Shown: positions 55,401 to 63,431 of the stretch, in pieces
Numbering within the stretch: position 1 is the stretch's first letter
How the letters are laid out: every line of letters begins with the position of its first letter
Source of the DNA: Streptomyces radiopugnans
GTDB lineage: Bacteria > Actinomycetota > Actinomycetes > Streptomycetales > Streptomycetaceae
Direction of reading: 5' to 3'
NCBI RefSeq assembly: GCF_900110735.1
Contig: NZ_FOET01000007.1
Coordinates: 62,001 to 126,000, forward strand
Length of the DNA stretch: 64,000 nucleotides
Position numbers and translations under genes: made by a program
The notes under the pieces: model-generated
The model's database searches: none
What the model was told of the DNA's origin: nothing
What the model saw: the letters and a program-made list of their open reading frames with translations, nothing else

Positions 55401-56018
55401 AACATCCTGCGTTTCGCCCGGGGGCGCAAGCCCGTCGGGATGCACCTGGAGCTATCGTGGCAGCTCTACGTTTGGCTGATCCAGCAAGAGGCGCACAGGA
55501 ACATCGGGGCCCTGGTGACCCATGCGATGGTGGTCGACATGCTGAACCGCAAAAAGATGACGCCAGGGGACGCTTCGAATGAAAGATGGCATGCGGAGGC
55601 CGTCAACCCGGAGCCCGCGGACAAGGACCTGCCGGAACGAGCCGACAGTGCCTATGAGGGAAACTGGGCCATGCAGTCGAAAGGCTCGGAAAAGAGGGCC
55701 CGCAATCTGCCGCTCTATCTTGACGATGCCCTGCCGTCGAGAGCCAACCAGTCCAAACGCTGGGAAAACTTGCCCGAAATAAACCGACTTGCGGCGCGAG
55801 AGATCAGATCCATACGACTGTGGGTGAAATCGCTCCCCGATTTCAAGGTGTCCGACAGCAGTGCCGCCAAGACCGAGGAGGACCGACTGGTCCTGGAGAT
55901 CCGGCGCAGGGTTCTTGCGCTTTACGGAATAAACGCATCGGGTGATGAGGAGTTTCTCGACTCGCTGCTGGAAGAACTCAACTTGCACGACCAGGACAAG
56001 TATGGAGGTCGGGGCTGA
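49398..56018 (+). CDS. Giant eCIS-core (DUF4157) protein, putative CIS effector
   Basis: A 2206-residue protein. Residues ~40–120 are the eCIS-core domain (GLPLDASVRRELEERLGHDL..., with HELLH at 112–116, a metallopeptidase-like HExxH typical of DUF4157). Residues ~260–960 are acidic, Gly/Ser/Pro-rich and disordered. A charged coiled-coil region (~1080–1225) leads to a long amphipathic/hydrophobic stretch (~1227–1570) containing a membrane-like hairpin (LPIIIGEIIITKVIAKLIPG near 1467). An Arg-rich linker follows, then a ~430-residue C-terminal domain (from ~1775) of unknown fold and markedly lower G+C DNA (60-base count at 55141: 50%). The layout fits a delivered polymorphic effector whose C-terminus is the active part; a tape-measure or structural role is an alternative. 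Start ATG 49398, GGAGG upstream. Confidence 0.85.
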   Translation: MSSHTTSQDSRSAQEARRRKRRERKERGAKSPVPEPKDVVGGAGLPLDASVRRELEERLGHDLGRVRLHTDRDAAALTDLLGADAVAVGQDVFFREGAYRPGTADGMRLLAHELLHTVQNPDGLGALRAGRDLGAVSLPQQTVEREAETAARASAEQDAARGGGTDGAAAERVEEGRATPGWLRYATVDADRRRMEQIDPAMLPDRLTNGLLRSLRGDPQDRSKRVRIQLARFSPEMQDAVLDRLESRLLSSEFDRLVELVEETEDEGTLEPEALGTPEAVPDATELLEDEREDAETADRRQQAEDERSREERSGEQDGGQRTGEERQDRERPDRGRGDRGSAGAVRPRAGRPTGRPGEPGRQTGSTGSSGPDSDRATASGGGASRRQPQQPRQQDGSGTGGRSEAPGTGGAPAASKEESAARNRPGAVEPLVAGQQPGRADEQDTRDGKRAGVEPGPLLRTADPGDRSTLEGKRPQDEPALAQDEPIGPEPGPSGEPGALDGLEDERAADRDSAWNTELEPDDFLPATDLDVSGVPTADEIVPGSDTGGRMPSFPEPPATKAEQVQARRDEEDAEEAASEDAGFADPLPADSGASVSPATSAGAGDRTARDLGSGTPGRQEADPLPPSSDTADDRTEALEPKTGPTAAEGPQQQEERQPEPEKGPEPETADTGAPKEEATESGTSGSSSTGTSSGTSTASSAPAPTAGTSGAPSGGGTAGTTAPGAPGPATDTPAEASPARDTHVSGADGGDASTTGATPEDGAGSRQRQEPSAPAPRPEPAPVPRSGSRPSRSVSGGGSARSASGGGGGGGGARPTASSRPKKDPAAPNLSKVTPEAGLSTAAGLKPHRALEALGGVNGAVDKTVGDEHQTLQDAPPTTERPAGAPQTLHGAPKTSAPGQYSGDPAARVDAPEKEKAEVTGDKAPEGEIPGEDIEEPSTLEGLLAGGAQLVVGAINGIAGAFGADEDVIDSDAVVQWILDLPTEDEMLAQADVGTAPGVGLQGETDGRAGEQGGELDAKGRELHASGRDDAGRPLGEDQIYPDVPEETLTAKVPRGKGQGGPGGGGGPSVGGRIPPEAVSAVAEHERGPQIQAAFTDGQKQMSDERQAKDRGFRESRERHRRQVRSEVESNTRTQAAERRKTRAEVETSREQWRKEQDGELDSLGTKKTEKTEKIRKDVRDKEEQTDKDAEEHRKKKQEDIGKEKTKAEDDARNKRDTAKSDSGNWLSRAFDWIRDKLIELKNAIVGFFRAAREAITSLIKDFKGTVIRWIEAARQFIVDKFKEFTEALVQLGKELLDAIVEIASRLRTLIIRIRDAAIALVNRIADELKRIVTELLDEIGKILSGILDALMEGLRAAVDAVKSALKGIMDFAMGLLNALGEWAMIAADILSDPGGWLSGAKASAEDGARNHLFREVTSAIKNWFNEKIQEILGLPKAVFDKLIGGGVSREQMAKEAWDAALPQLPIIIGEIIITKVIAKLIPGAGWVMAIIDAFKAAWESLSEILRAFAAFMDYLKAVKGGNAGVLFAKAVASGVVALLELAYQALLSGIGKYVGKVGDRFKGVAANLGKKPGSKDEDKPKDDHDPKKRPDPQEEARRAQERTRRANAEMSRRPPAKPKRPRPQPRPTRRPDSSQSRRDSARRPDTRRPDDRTRTDRPDRRAQDTDRDQSRTPARRETEGTKPAPRPRRTSQETRAANRARQTVRAAQNRIRRARQALGRKDRDGRLDRSLDNNARRMRDAYRRRDLLLDQRRRRQEQKRRLRDQRRKQENSPEAKDERLRRIVARIRPTLARLLRSGVSESVLRSVLAAMRAWHRLTQLIIDGADRFAINALLNPSERVILGATVDIEGVTVETDRILRAIRRIGIEIFEAGGVDVAAQGGVEAFQEDLPLRGGDLRPSISSGPGSKGGAVQHLLRKRGNLNTRRGDKIREKAHDGRPLDAQRNKGSGWNPGRANRVVQVQFPGDSQPVSLGYDELPEKLGAMRRTYGDTAVNQVVANILRFARGRKPVGMHLELSWQLYVWLIQQEAHRNIGALVTHAMVVDMLNRKKMTPGDASNERWHAEAVNPEPADKDLPERADSAYEGNWAMQSKGSEKRARNLPLYLDDALPSRANQSKRWENLPEINRLAAREIRSIRLWVKSLPDFKVSDSSAAKTEEDRLVLEIRRRVLALYGINASGDEEFLDSLLEELNLHDQDKYGGRG

Positions 56019-56613
56019 CGTGTCCTACCTGTCTCCGCGATTCATTATTCGCAGTGATTCACCGGAGCGAGAAGTCGAGGAGTATGCGCGAGCACACGAT
56101 TGGCCAAAGGTTCTCGATGTGCCAGAGGATCTGGAATCCGGAGACGTTCGCTCCATCGAGTGGGAGATCACTGGAGGGGCTCGCCTCAAGTTTTTTCAGG
56201 ACGATGTGACAGACTGCCCCTACTTCTTCATTGAGGCACCGTATTCCAATCTCTGTCTTTCCATGACGCGACATGCAGTCGCCGAGATTCCGGTGTGCAA
56301 GCGCGATGAGCTGTTGAACGCATTCGACGTGTCCGAGCCTGGCTCGGAGGAGCGGTGCCAGGCCATATTGATGGCGGCACTCGGTGCGTCCCATGAACTC
56401 GATGTCGACGTCTACCGAAGGATCGGCGAGGCTCTTGGTGACCCGAACGCCGATGTGCGTTCGGCGGCTGTCTATGCGATGTCCTACTCCCCGGCTTCCG
56501 AGTACGTTCCCGCACTGCGCGAGACCGCAGTCGGTGACACGGACGGAAGGGTCCGCGAAGAGGCGCAGGAGTTGCTCGACGTTTTTGCGCAGATTGGGAT
56601 CGGTGACGCATGA
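56002..56613 (+). CDS. HEAT-like protein, candidate immunity protein of the eCIS effector
   Basis: A 203-residue cytoplasmic protein. The N-terminal half (SIEWEITGGARLKFFQDDVTDCPYFFIEA) resembles the beta-rich part of some polymorphic-toxin immunity proteins; the C-terminal half reads like HEAT repeats (YRRIGEALGDPNADVRSAAVYAMS, LRETAVGDTDGRVREEAQEL). It begins within the last codons of the giant gene (ATG 56002 with AGGA 5 bases upstream; GTG 56020 is an alternative), ends in ATGA overlap with the next structural gene, and shares the low G+C of the effector's tail (56221–56280: 47% counted). Immunity is inferred from position, composition and fold. Confidence 0.75.
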   Translation: MEVGADVSYLSPRFIIRSDSPEREVEEYARAHDWPKVLDVPEDLESGDVRSIEWEITGGARLKFFQDDVTDCPYFFIEAPYSNLCLSMTRHAVAEIPVCKRDELLNAFDVSEPGSEERCQAILMAALGASHELDVDVYRRIGEALGDPNADVRSAAVYAMSYSPASEYVPALRETAVGDTDGRVREEAQELLDVFAQIGIGDA

Positions 56614-57293
56614 CGCGATACGCGGACATTCCCAAGCCCATCCGGTCCGGGATCGTGATCGTCGATCCCGAGCGGGGGATACCGCAGCGCATCATCGTGC
56701 TGCAGTTCAACCCCGACACCCTGGAGCGCAGCATCAGTCCGCAGGCCGCGGGCGGGAGCGGCGATGCCGGGGGCGGAGGGAGCGGAGGGGACCGGAACGA
56801 GGCGCTGCGGCTGAAGGGACCGGCGCAGGAGACGTGGAAGTTCACCGCCGAGATCGACGCCACCGACCAGTTGGAGCTGGCGGCGCCCGACGGGATCCAT
56901 CCGCAGCTCGCGACGCTGGAGATGCTCGTGCAGCCGACCACCGCCCAGCTGAGGGAGGCCACGCGGCTGTCGAAGAAGGGCACCATCGAGATCAGCCCGA
57001 TCGAGATGCCGCTGACCCTGTTCACCTGGGGCAGCAAACGCGTCATGCCCGTGCGGCTGACTGAGTTGTCGGTCAACGAGTCCGCCTTCGACGTGAACCT
57101 GAACCCGATACGGGCGAGCCTGAGCATCGGGATGAAGGTGCTGACGGTGAGCGATCTGCCCGCCGGGCACCGAGGCGCCGAGCTGTACCTGGCGCATCTG
57201 GCGCAGAAGGAGCGGCTGGCCGGCACCGCGCGGGCGGGGACGCTGGGGGCGCTCGGGCTGACCGGGGCCGACATCGGGACGGGGAGGGTGTGA
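56610..57293 (+). CDS. Pvc7-like CIS tube/baseplate protein
   Basis: A 227-residue protein of the CIS tube-initiator (Pvc7/Afp7 N-terminal) family: IIVLQFNPDTLERSISPQ, QETWKFTAEIDATDQLELA, THPxLATLEMLVQP-like IHPQLATLEMLVQPTTAQLR, IEMPLTLFTWGSKRVMPVRL. It adapts the spike hub to the tube. The Gly-rich insertion (SGDAGGGGSGGDR) is near residue 55. Its ATG overlaps the HEAT-like gene's TGA. Confidence 0.9.
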   Translation: MTRYADIPKPIRSGIVIVDPERGIPQRIIVLQFNPDTLERSISPQAAGGSGDAGGGGSGGDRNEALRLKGPAQETWKFTAEIDATDQLELAAPDGIHPQLATLEMLVQPTTAQLREATRLSKKGTIEISPIEMPLTLFTWGSKRVMPVRLTELSVNESAFDVNLNPIRASLSIGMKVLTVSDLPAGHRGAELYLAHLAQKERLAGTARAGTLGALGLTGADIGTGRV

Positions 57294-57299
57294 GAAGTC

Positions 57300-57680
57300 A
57301 TGGCCGATGAGAGCGGGGTTCACGGGAGCCCGCCGGACGGGATCCCGGGGTCGCATCCGTATCCGAGGACGAGCCGGTACCACGACGCCGAGATCGCCGT
57401 GCACCGCATGCCCGACGGCACCGAAGTCCGTTACGCCAGGCGGCGATTGCTGCCCCCGCTTCCGGAAGAGGGGGACGAGGACACCGCCGTCCACACCGTC
57501 GGCGGCGGCGAGCGCCCCGACCAGCTCGCCCAGCGCTACTTCGGCGACCCCTCCCAGTGGTGGCGGATCGCCGACGCCAACCCCGTCCTCGACCCGCGCG
57601 AGCTGACCGCCGAGCCGGGGCAGGAGATCGGCATCCCGCTGCCCGGCGGCTTCCCGCGGGGAGGCGCGCATGGCCGATGA
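57300..57680 (+). CDS. LysM-domain baseplate protein (gp53-like)
   Basis: A 126-residue protein with a C-terminal LysM-like unit (GGERPDQLAQRYFGDPSQWW, RIADANPVLDPRELTAEPG, GIPLPGG), the type found in T4 gp53 and fused to Pvc7 in other eCIS. Here it is a separate gene. It clamps the baseplate hub rather than binding peptidoglycan in known structures. It overlaps the next gene by 11 bases. Confidence 0.88.
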   Translation: MADESGVHGSPPDGIPGSHPYPRTSRYHDAEIAVHRMPDGTEVRYARRRLLPPLPEEGDEDTAVHTVGGGERPDQLAQRYFGDPSQWWRIADANPVLDPRELTAEPGQEIGIPLPGGFPRGGAHGR

Positions 57681-58809
57681 GCACGTCGGCGGCGGGCCGA
57701 TCCACCTCACCCTGAGCATGGGCCCCCACCTCACCCGGCCCGTGCCCCAGGCGGTGAGCGAGGCGCTGCTGTCCGCGCAGATCACCAGCACCGCGGGCGA
57801 ACGCTCCGGCTTCCAGCTGGCGTTCGACCTCACCAAGAAGGGCGCCATCATCTCCAACCTGCTGCCCGAGGGATTCTTCGACCCGCGCACCCGCGTCGTC
57901 GTCACCACGGTGATCAGGGGAACCCGGACCGTCCTCCTCGACGGCCTGATCGTGCGGCAGGAGGTCGGGGCGAGCAACCAGCCCGGCCAGACGACCCTGA
58001 CCGTCACCGGCGAGGACCTCTCGCTCCTGATGGACCTGGACGAGCGGGTGGACCGCTACCCGAACCTCTCCCCGGCCCGCAGGGTCGAGCGCATCCTGGC
58101 CAGGTACGCCGACTACGGCATCCACCCGGACGTCCACCCCGAGCAGATCGTCCAGCAGCCCCGCGCCGAGCACCGCGTGGACTACCAGACGGGCACGGAC
58201 CTGGCCTACGTCAACGAACTGGCCCGCGCCAACGGTTACGTCTTCTACCTGGAGCCCGGCCCGCGGCCCGGCCGCTCCACCGCCTACTGGGGCCCGCAGC
58301 GCCGCGTCGGCCTGCCGCAGCACGCGCTCAACGTCAACATGGACGTCCACTCCACCGTCGACCAGCTCACCTTCGCCTACGACGGCGCCGCCCGCGAGGA
58401 GCCGCAGGCCCACTGGCAGGACCCGCGCACCCGCGAGTCCACCCTGATCCCCCAGCCCGACATCGGCCCGCTGCGCCCGCCGCTGGGCAGGCGCGCGAGC
58501 CCGGCGCTCAAGCGCCGCCGGCTGACCGGCACCGCCAAGAAGGACGAGGCGCAGGCCAGGGCCGAGGCGCTGGCGCGGGCCGCGACGTCCGCCGACGCGA
58601 TCTCCGGCTCCGGGCAGCTCGACGTCAACCGCCACGGCTACGTACTGCGCCCGCGCGAACTCGTCGGCGTGCGGGGAGCGGGCGTGACCTACGACGGCGA
58701 GTACTACGTCACCTCCGTCACGCACAACCTCACGCCCGGCTCGTACCGGCAGAACTTCACGCTCTCGCGCGAGGGCCTGATCGCACGCGGGGACACCGTC
58801 CGCCCGTAG
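57670..58809 (+). CDS. gp27-like spike hub protein (Pvc8 N-terminal half)
   Basis: A 379-residue hub protein of the phage late-control-D/VgrG gp27 fold: LLSAQITSTAGERSGFQLAF, RVVVTTVIRGTRTVLLDGLI, RRVERILARYADYGIHPDV, YQTGTDLAYVNELARANGYV and the C-terminal LVGVRGAGVTYDGEYYVTSV. The gp5-like part is encoded separately (next gene), so the VgrG-like spike is split, as in streptomycete CIS. Confidence 0.9.
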   Translation: MADEHVGGGPIHLTLSMGPHLTRPVPQAVSEALLSAQITSTAGERSGFQLAFDLTKKGAIISNLLPEGFFDPRTRVVVTTVIRGTRTVLLDGLIVRQEVGASNQPGQTTLTVTGEDLSLLMDLDERVDRYPNLSPARRVERILARYADYGIHPDVHPEQIVQQPRAEHRVDYQTGTDLAYVNELARANGYVFYLEPGPRPGRSTAYWGPQRRVGLPQHALNVNMDVHSTVDQLTFAYDGAAREEPQAHWQDPRTRESTLIPQPDIGPLRPPLGRRASPALKRRRLTGTAKKDEAQARAEALARAATSADAISGSGQLDVNRHGYVLRPRELVGVRGAGVTYDGEYYVTSVTHNLTPGSYRQNFTLSREGLIARGDTVRP

Positions 58810-58849
58810 GGGCCACCGAGACCACACAGACCGACCAGGAGCAGTCCGC

Positions 58850-59395
58850 ATGGCGCCAGCACCGAACAACCGCTTCCTCGGCAAGTTCAGAGGCCGGGTG
58901 GCGGACAACGACGACCCGCTGGGGATCGGCCGGATCACCGCCCACGTCCCGGACGTGCTCGGCGACGAGGCCTCCACCTGGGCCATGCCCTGCCTCCCCT
59001 TCACGGGCGAGCGGTCCGGCCAGTACGTGGTCCCGGGCCGGGGGGCGGGCGTCTGGATCGAGTTCGAGCAGGGGGACCCGAGCTACCCGATCTGGACGGG
59101 CTGCTGGTACGGCGAGGCGGACGAGCTGCCGGAGGACGCCCGGGCCGCGGCGCGCACGGGCGCCGAACCGGTCGTCATCCAGACCCGCGGCGGGCACAAG
59201 ATCGTGGTCTCCGACGACCCGGAGACCGGAATCCTGCTCCAGGCGCCGGGCCCCGGCGAGGGCAGGCCGGGCCCGTACGTCCGCGTCACCCGGGACGGGA
59301 TCCACATCGACAACGGGCAGGGGGCCTCGGTCTCGGTGGCCGGGGACCGGGTCGACGTCAACCAGGGCCGGCTGATCGTGCCCATCAAACGCTGA
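58850..59395 (+). CDS. gp5-like spike protein (baseplate assembly protein V)
   Basis: A 181-residue protein with an OB-fold (GKFRGRVADNDDPLGIGRIT, WAMPCLPFTGERSGQYVVPG, VWIEFEQGDPSYPIWTGCWY) followed by a short beta-helix-forming tail (GILLQAPGPGEGRPGPYVRV, VDVNQGRLIVPIKR). Forms the trimeric needle below the hub. AGGAG lies 9 bases before ATG 58850. The 40-base gap before it is the largest inside the operon. Confidence 0.92.
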   Translation: MAPAPNNRFLGKFRGRVADNDDPLGIGRITAHVPDVLGDEASTWAMPCLPFTGERSGQYVVPGRGAGVWIEFEQGDPSYPIWTGCWYGEADELPEDARAAARTGAEPVVIQTRGGHKIVVSDDPETGILLQAPGPGEGRPGPYVRVTRDGIHIDNGQGASVSVAGDRVDVNQGRLIVPIKR

Positions 59396-59413
59396 ACGGA
59401 CGGGGGAGAAGCC

Positions 59414-59752
59414 TTGTCGGGAGAAGTCATGCACACGGGCACCGCGGTCGGCTGCCCGCACGGGGGCCGGGCGAGCGCCGCAGGCGCCGACGCGCACGGG
59501 GTGCTGGTCGACGGCCTGCCGGCCGCCACCGGCGCGCTCGTCCACACCGTCACCGGCTGCCGCCACACCGTCGACGGGGTGCCGGTGCCGTGCACCACCG
59601 TCCGCTGGACGCCGCGGGGGAGCGGGGTGACGGCGGACGGGAAGCCGCTGCTGCTGGAGGACACGCCGGGCATGTGCTTCACCGCGCGGCTCGTACCGCA
59701 GGGGCAGCCGCTTGTCGCACCGGCGACGGGCAAGGGGGTGGCCTGCGGATGA
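59414..59752 (+). CDS. PAAR-like spike tip protein (Pvc10 role)
   Basis: A 112-residue small protein with Cys/His-containing turns (GTAVGCPHGGRAS, VTGCRHTVDGVPVPCTTVRW, PGMCFTARLVPQ) in a PAAR-like cone arrangement; Cys/His could bind the tip metal. Position between spike and gp25 genes supports this. TTG 59414 (GGGGGAG at a 6-base spacing) or ATG 59429 (GGGAG at a 5-base spacing) may be the start. Confidence 0.75.
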   Translation: MSGEVMHTGTAVGCPHGGRASAAGADAHGVLVDGLPAATGALVHTVTGCRHTVDGVPVPCTTVRWTPRGSGVTADGKPLLLEDTPGMCFTARLVPQGQPLVAPATGKGVACG

Positions 59753-60132
59753 GGGCCGGAACGGTACGCCGGGACATCGCCTTCCCCTTCCGCGTCGACC
59801 GGCGCGGCCGCACCGCGCACGCGGCGCACGAGGAGCATGTGCGCGACCTGATCGAGCAGTTGCTGTTCACCAGTCCCGGAGAGCGCGTGATGCGCCCCGA
59901 CTTCGGCTGCGGGCTGCTGGACCTGGTGTTCACCCCCAACAGCCCGGAGCTGGCCTCGGCACTGGAACTGTCGGTGCAGGCCTCGCTCCAGCGCTGGCTG
60001 GGCGAGCTGATCGCCGTGGAGGACCTGGACGTGGTCAGCGAGGAGAACGTCGTCCGCGTCCACCTGCGCTACACGGTGCGCGCCACGGACGGCAGGCGCG
60101 ACGAGGTCTTCGAGGGGAGGGCCGAGGCATGA
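59749..60132 (+). CDS. gp25-like baseplate wedge protein (Pvc9 role)
   Basis: A 127-residue GPW/gp25 family protein: HEEHVRDLIEQLLFTSPGER, VMRPDFGCGLLDLVFTPNSP, VRVHLRYTVRATDGRRDEVF. It joins the baseplate to the first sheath ring. Overlaps both neighbours (ATGA). Confidence 0.93.
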   Translation: MRAGTVRRDIAFPFRVDRRGRTAHAAHEEHVRDLIEQLLFTSPGERVMRPDFGCGLLDLVFTPNSPELASALELSVQASLQRWLGELIAVEDLDVVSEENVVRVHLRYTVRATDGRRDEVFEGRAEA

Positions 60133-63100
60133 GCGGCGGTACGGGGACGACGGTCCCGCGCCGGGGAGACCGGCGCGGCAGGGTACGCGCGGCACGGCTG
60201 AACGGCGTGGACGCGGTGGAGGTGGGCGACGACGGACTGACCCTCACCGTCACCTTCCTGGGCAAGGCGCCGCACGGCCTGTGCCCGGAGAACATCCGCA
60301 TCGACGGGGGGCGCGGGACCACGGACATCCGGGCCGTCGCCGTGGAGGTCGAGCGCGAGGAGGACCCCGAACTCGACGACCTGCTGTACGTCACCGTGGA
60401 CCGGACGGGGGGCTTCGGCCGCCACCGGCTGGCGATCGTCGAGACCGACCCCTACGGGCGTCCGGGCACCGAGCCCTTCCCCGGTTTCGACCAGCGCTAC
60501 CACGCGGCCGAGTTCTCGTTCCGGCCCGGCTGCCCCTCGCCCCTCGACTGCGCGGAGGCGGAGGGGGAGGGAGAGGCGGCGGAGGTGCCCGGGACCTTCC
60601 GGCCCGCGCCCGTGATCGACTACACCGCCCGCGACTACGACACCCTGCGCCGCCTCGTCATGGAACGCCTGGCCCTGACGGCGCCCGACTGGACCGAACG
60701 CAACCCCGCCGACCTGGGCACCACCCTGGTCGAGCTGCTGGCGTACACCGCCGACCAGATCAGCCACCAGCAGGACGCGGTCGCCACCGAGGCGTACCTG
60801 GACACCGCCCGCCGCCGCGTCTCCGTGCGCCGCCACGTACGGCTCGTCGACTATCCGATGCACGACGGCTGCAGCGCCCGCGCGCTGGTCGCCGTCGAGG
60901 TGGCCCGGCCGCTGACGCTGCTCGCCGGGACGTACCGCTTCGCCGCCGTGGACGTACGCACCCTCGGCCCGCGCGACCGGCCGCGCACCGGCACGGTCAT
61001 CGACGACCGCGATCTGGCGGTGCTGGAGGAGCGCGGCTCGGTGGAGGTCTTCGAGCCGGTCGGCGAAGCACCGCTGCGGCTGCGGCCCGAGCACAACACC
61101 ATCCGCCTGTGGACCTGGGGCGGCGAGCAGTGCGCACTGCCGAAGGGCGCCACCTCCGCCACCCTGCGCGACGAGTGGGCCGGAGAGAGGCCTGGGGAAG
61201 CGGCCGGTGACAGGGGCGGCGAGGGGACGGGCGAGGGACGCCGGGAGCGGCGACTGGACCTGCGCCCCGGAGACCTGCTGGTGCTGGAGGAGGTCAGGGG
61301 CCCGCGCTCGGGCACCCCCGGCGACGCCGACCCCACCCGCCGGCAGGCGGTACGGCTGACCTCCGTCACCCCGGCCGTCGACCGGCTGTGCGACCAGCCG
61401 GTGCTGGAAGTGGCCTGGGCCCGCGAGGACGCGCTCGCCTTCCCCCTGCACCTGACCGCGCTCGGCGGCCGGGACTGCGAGCCGGTGGAGGACGTCACCG
61501 TCGCGCGCGCCAACGTGGTCCTCGTCGACCACGGCCGCTCGCTCACCTTCCGCGGACACCTCCCCGAGCGTCTGGAGGTACCACCGGTGCCCGCCGTCGT
61601 CCCGTCCTGCGGGCCGCCCGCGTTCGGCTGCCGGACCGGTGCGTACGAGACGGAGGGCAACCGGCCCGGCAGGCTGATCCTGGACCGGCTACGGCAGACC
61701 GCCTGCGGAAGGCTGCTGACACCGGCCCACATCCGCGAACTGTCCGAGGTCGTCGGCGAGGAGGCGGTACGGCGCGCCGGGCTCGGAGTGGAGAGAGCCG
61801 GGCGGAAGGGGGAGAAGGCGGTGCCCGGCACCGCCTACGGGCAGGAGGCCGCCCTGGAGACGCTGCTCGCCCAGTCCGTCTACCCCGGCATCGCCCCGCG
61901 CCTCCGCCCCCGTCTGCACCGCTTCCCCGTCGCCCAGACCGCGCCGTTCCCCGATCCGCGCCATGTCTCGGCCGGCCAGGCCGAACGGCTGGCCGCCATC
62001 CCCGGGCGAATGCGGCGGCGGCTGGTGGAGCTGTGGCGCGGCGCCCGCGACCACGACGGGCTGAACGAACGCGAAATCACCGAACTGGCCGTGCTGTTCG
62101 GTCTGAAGACGCTGGAACGGCTGGAGCTGCGCCGCCGCCCGGTGCCCGCCCTGCGCGAACTGCTCCACCGCAGTGAACGGCTGCTGGCGGCGAAGCTGCG
62201 CCGGCTGGAGGTGCTGACGGCGCGGGCCCGCGCCGGACGCGTTCTGGACGGACGCACGGCCTGGGAGATCGCGCACAGCTGGGGCCCGGCGTACGCGGCC
62301 GGACTCCACCCGGACGAGCCGGAGCTGCACGGACCCGCGTCCGCGCTCGTACCCGAGCCGCGCGCGGCGCTCCCGGCCGTACGGCTGACCGGCGGCACGG
62401 GGAGCGGGGACGGCGGGGACGGGGAGGGGGCCGTGTGGGAACCGCGCCGCGACCTCCTCGGCAGCGGCCCCCGCGACCGCCACTTCGTCGGCGAACTCGA
62501 GGACGACGGCCGGCTCGCGCTGCGCTTCGGCGACGGGCTGCACGGGGCCCGGCCCGAACCGGGCACCACCCTGGAGGTCCACTACCGGCTGGGCGGCGGC
62601 AGGGCCGGCAACGTCGGCGCCGAGGCCATCAACCACCTGGTGCTGTGCCGGGAGGCCGGGCGGACCGGGGAAGTCGGACGGGGCTCGGACGCGGGCGAGC
62701 CGATGCCCGTGGCCGGGGTGCGCAACCCGCTGCCGGCCGCCGGCGGCACCGAACCGGAGCCCGTCGAGCAGGTGCGCCGGTTCGCGCCGGCGGCCCTCGG
62801 GCGGGTGCGGCTGCGCGCCGTGACCGCGGAGGACTACGCCGAACTGGCCTCCGCCCTGCCCGGCGTGCAGCGCGCGGCGGCCGAGATCCGCTGGACCGGC
62901 AGTGTGCGGGAGGCGCACGTCGCGGTCGACGCCGACGGCACCGGGCAGGCGCCCGCGGAACTCCTCGACGCGGTGGCGCAGTCGCTGGAGGCCTACCGCC
63001 TCATCGGCCACGACCTGGTGGTCGGGCCCGCGCGGCCGGTGCCGCTCGACATCGAGGTGGAGGTGTGTGCGGTGCCCGGCCACCAGACGGGCCGGATCCT

Positions 63101-63431
63101 GGCCGATCTGCGCCGGGTGCTCGGCAACCGCCGGCTGCCCGGCGGCCGGCTCGGCCTCTTCCATCCGGACGCGCTCGGCTTCGGCGAACCGGTGCGGCTC
63201 AGCCGCCTGGTGGCCGTCGCCGCGGCCGTCCCTGGCGTGGAGAGCGTACGCGTCACCCGGCTGCGGCGGCTGTTCGCGGACGCCTCGACCGACGCCCCGG
63301 ACCCGACGGACCACTCGGCACTGGAGGACGGTGTGCTGCGGCTCGCCCCGCTGGAGATCGCCCGATGCGACAACGACCCGGAGCGGCCCGAGAACGGCCG
63401 CCTCGCCCTGAGGCTGGGAGGTGCGCGATGA
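60129..63431 (+). CDS. Baseplate J-type wedge protein (Pvc11 role)
   Basis: An 1100-residue putative baseplate assembly protein. After an N-terminal ~150-residue beta-rich domain, the conserved YTARDYDTLRRLVMERLAL, ERNPADLGTTLVELLAYTAD and QDAVATEAYLDTARRRVSVR mark the baseplate-J core; RDRHFVGELEDDGRLALRFG and HYRLGGGRAGNVGAEAINHL follow near 780–830, and the C-terminus has LPGVQRAAAEIRWTGSVREA. A ~120-residue helical insertion (residues ~600–740) is conspicuous. It forms the wedge ring. Overlaps both neighbours. Confidence 0.92.
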   Translation: MSGGTGTTVPRRGDRRGRVRAARLNGVDAVEVGDDGLTLTVTFLGKAPHGLCPENIRIDGGRGTTDIRAVAVEVEREEDPELDDLLYVTVDRTGGFGRHRLAIVETDPYGRPGTEPFPGFDQRYHAAEFSFRPGCPSPLDCAEAEGEGEAAEVPGTFRPAPVIDYTARDYDTLRRLVMERLALTAPDWTERNPADLGTTLVELLAYTADQISHQQDAVATEAYLDTARRRVSVRRHVRLVDYPMHDGCSARALVAVEVARPLTLLAGTYRFAAVDVRTLGPRDRPRTGTVIDDRDLAVLEERGSVEVFEPVGEAPLRLRPEHNTIRLWTWGGEQCALPKGATSATLRDEWAGERPGEAAGDRGGEGTGEGRRERRLDLRPGDLLVLEEVRGPRSGTPGDADPTRRQAVRLTSVTPAVDRLCDQPVLEVAWAREDALAFPLHLTALGGRDCEPVEDVTVARANVVLVDHGRSLTFRGHLPERLEVPPVPAVVPSCGPPAFGCRTGAYETEGNRPGRLILDRLRQTACGRLLTPAHIRELSEVVGEEAVRRAGLGVERAGRKGEKAVPGTAYGQEAALETLLAQSVYPGIAPRLRPRLHRFPVAQTAPFPDPRHVSAGQAERLAAIPGRMRRRLVELWRGARDHDGLNEREITELAVLFGLKTLERLELRRRPVPALRELLHRSERLLAAKLRRLEVLTARARAGRVLDGRTAWEIAHSWGPAYAAGLHPDEPELHGPASALVPEPRAALPAVRLTGGTGSGDGGDGEGAVWEPRRDLLGSGPRDRHFVGELEDDGRLALRFGDGLHGARPEPGTTLEVHYRLGGGRAGNVGAEAINHLVLCREAGRTGEVGRGSDAGEPMPVAGVRNPLPAAGGTEPEPVEQVRRFAPAALGRVRLRAVTAEDYAELASALPGVQRAAAEIRWTGSVREAHVAVDADGTGQAPAELLDAVAQSLEAYRLIGHDLVVGPARPVPLDIEVEVCAVPGHQTGRILADLRRVLGNRRLPGGRLGLFHPDALGFGEPVRLSRLVAVAAAVPGVESVRVTRLRRLFADASTDAPDPTDHSALEDGVLRLAPLEIARCDNDPERPENGRLALRLGGAR

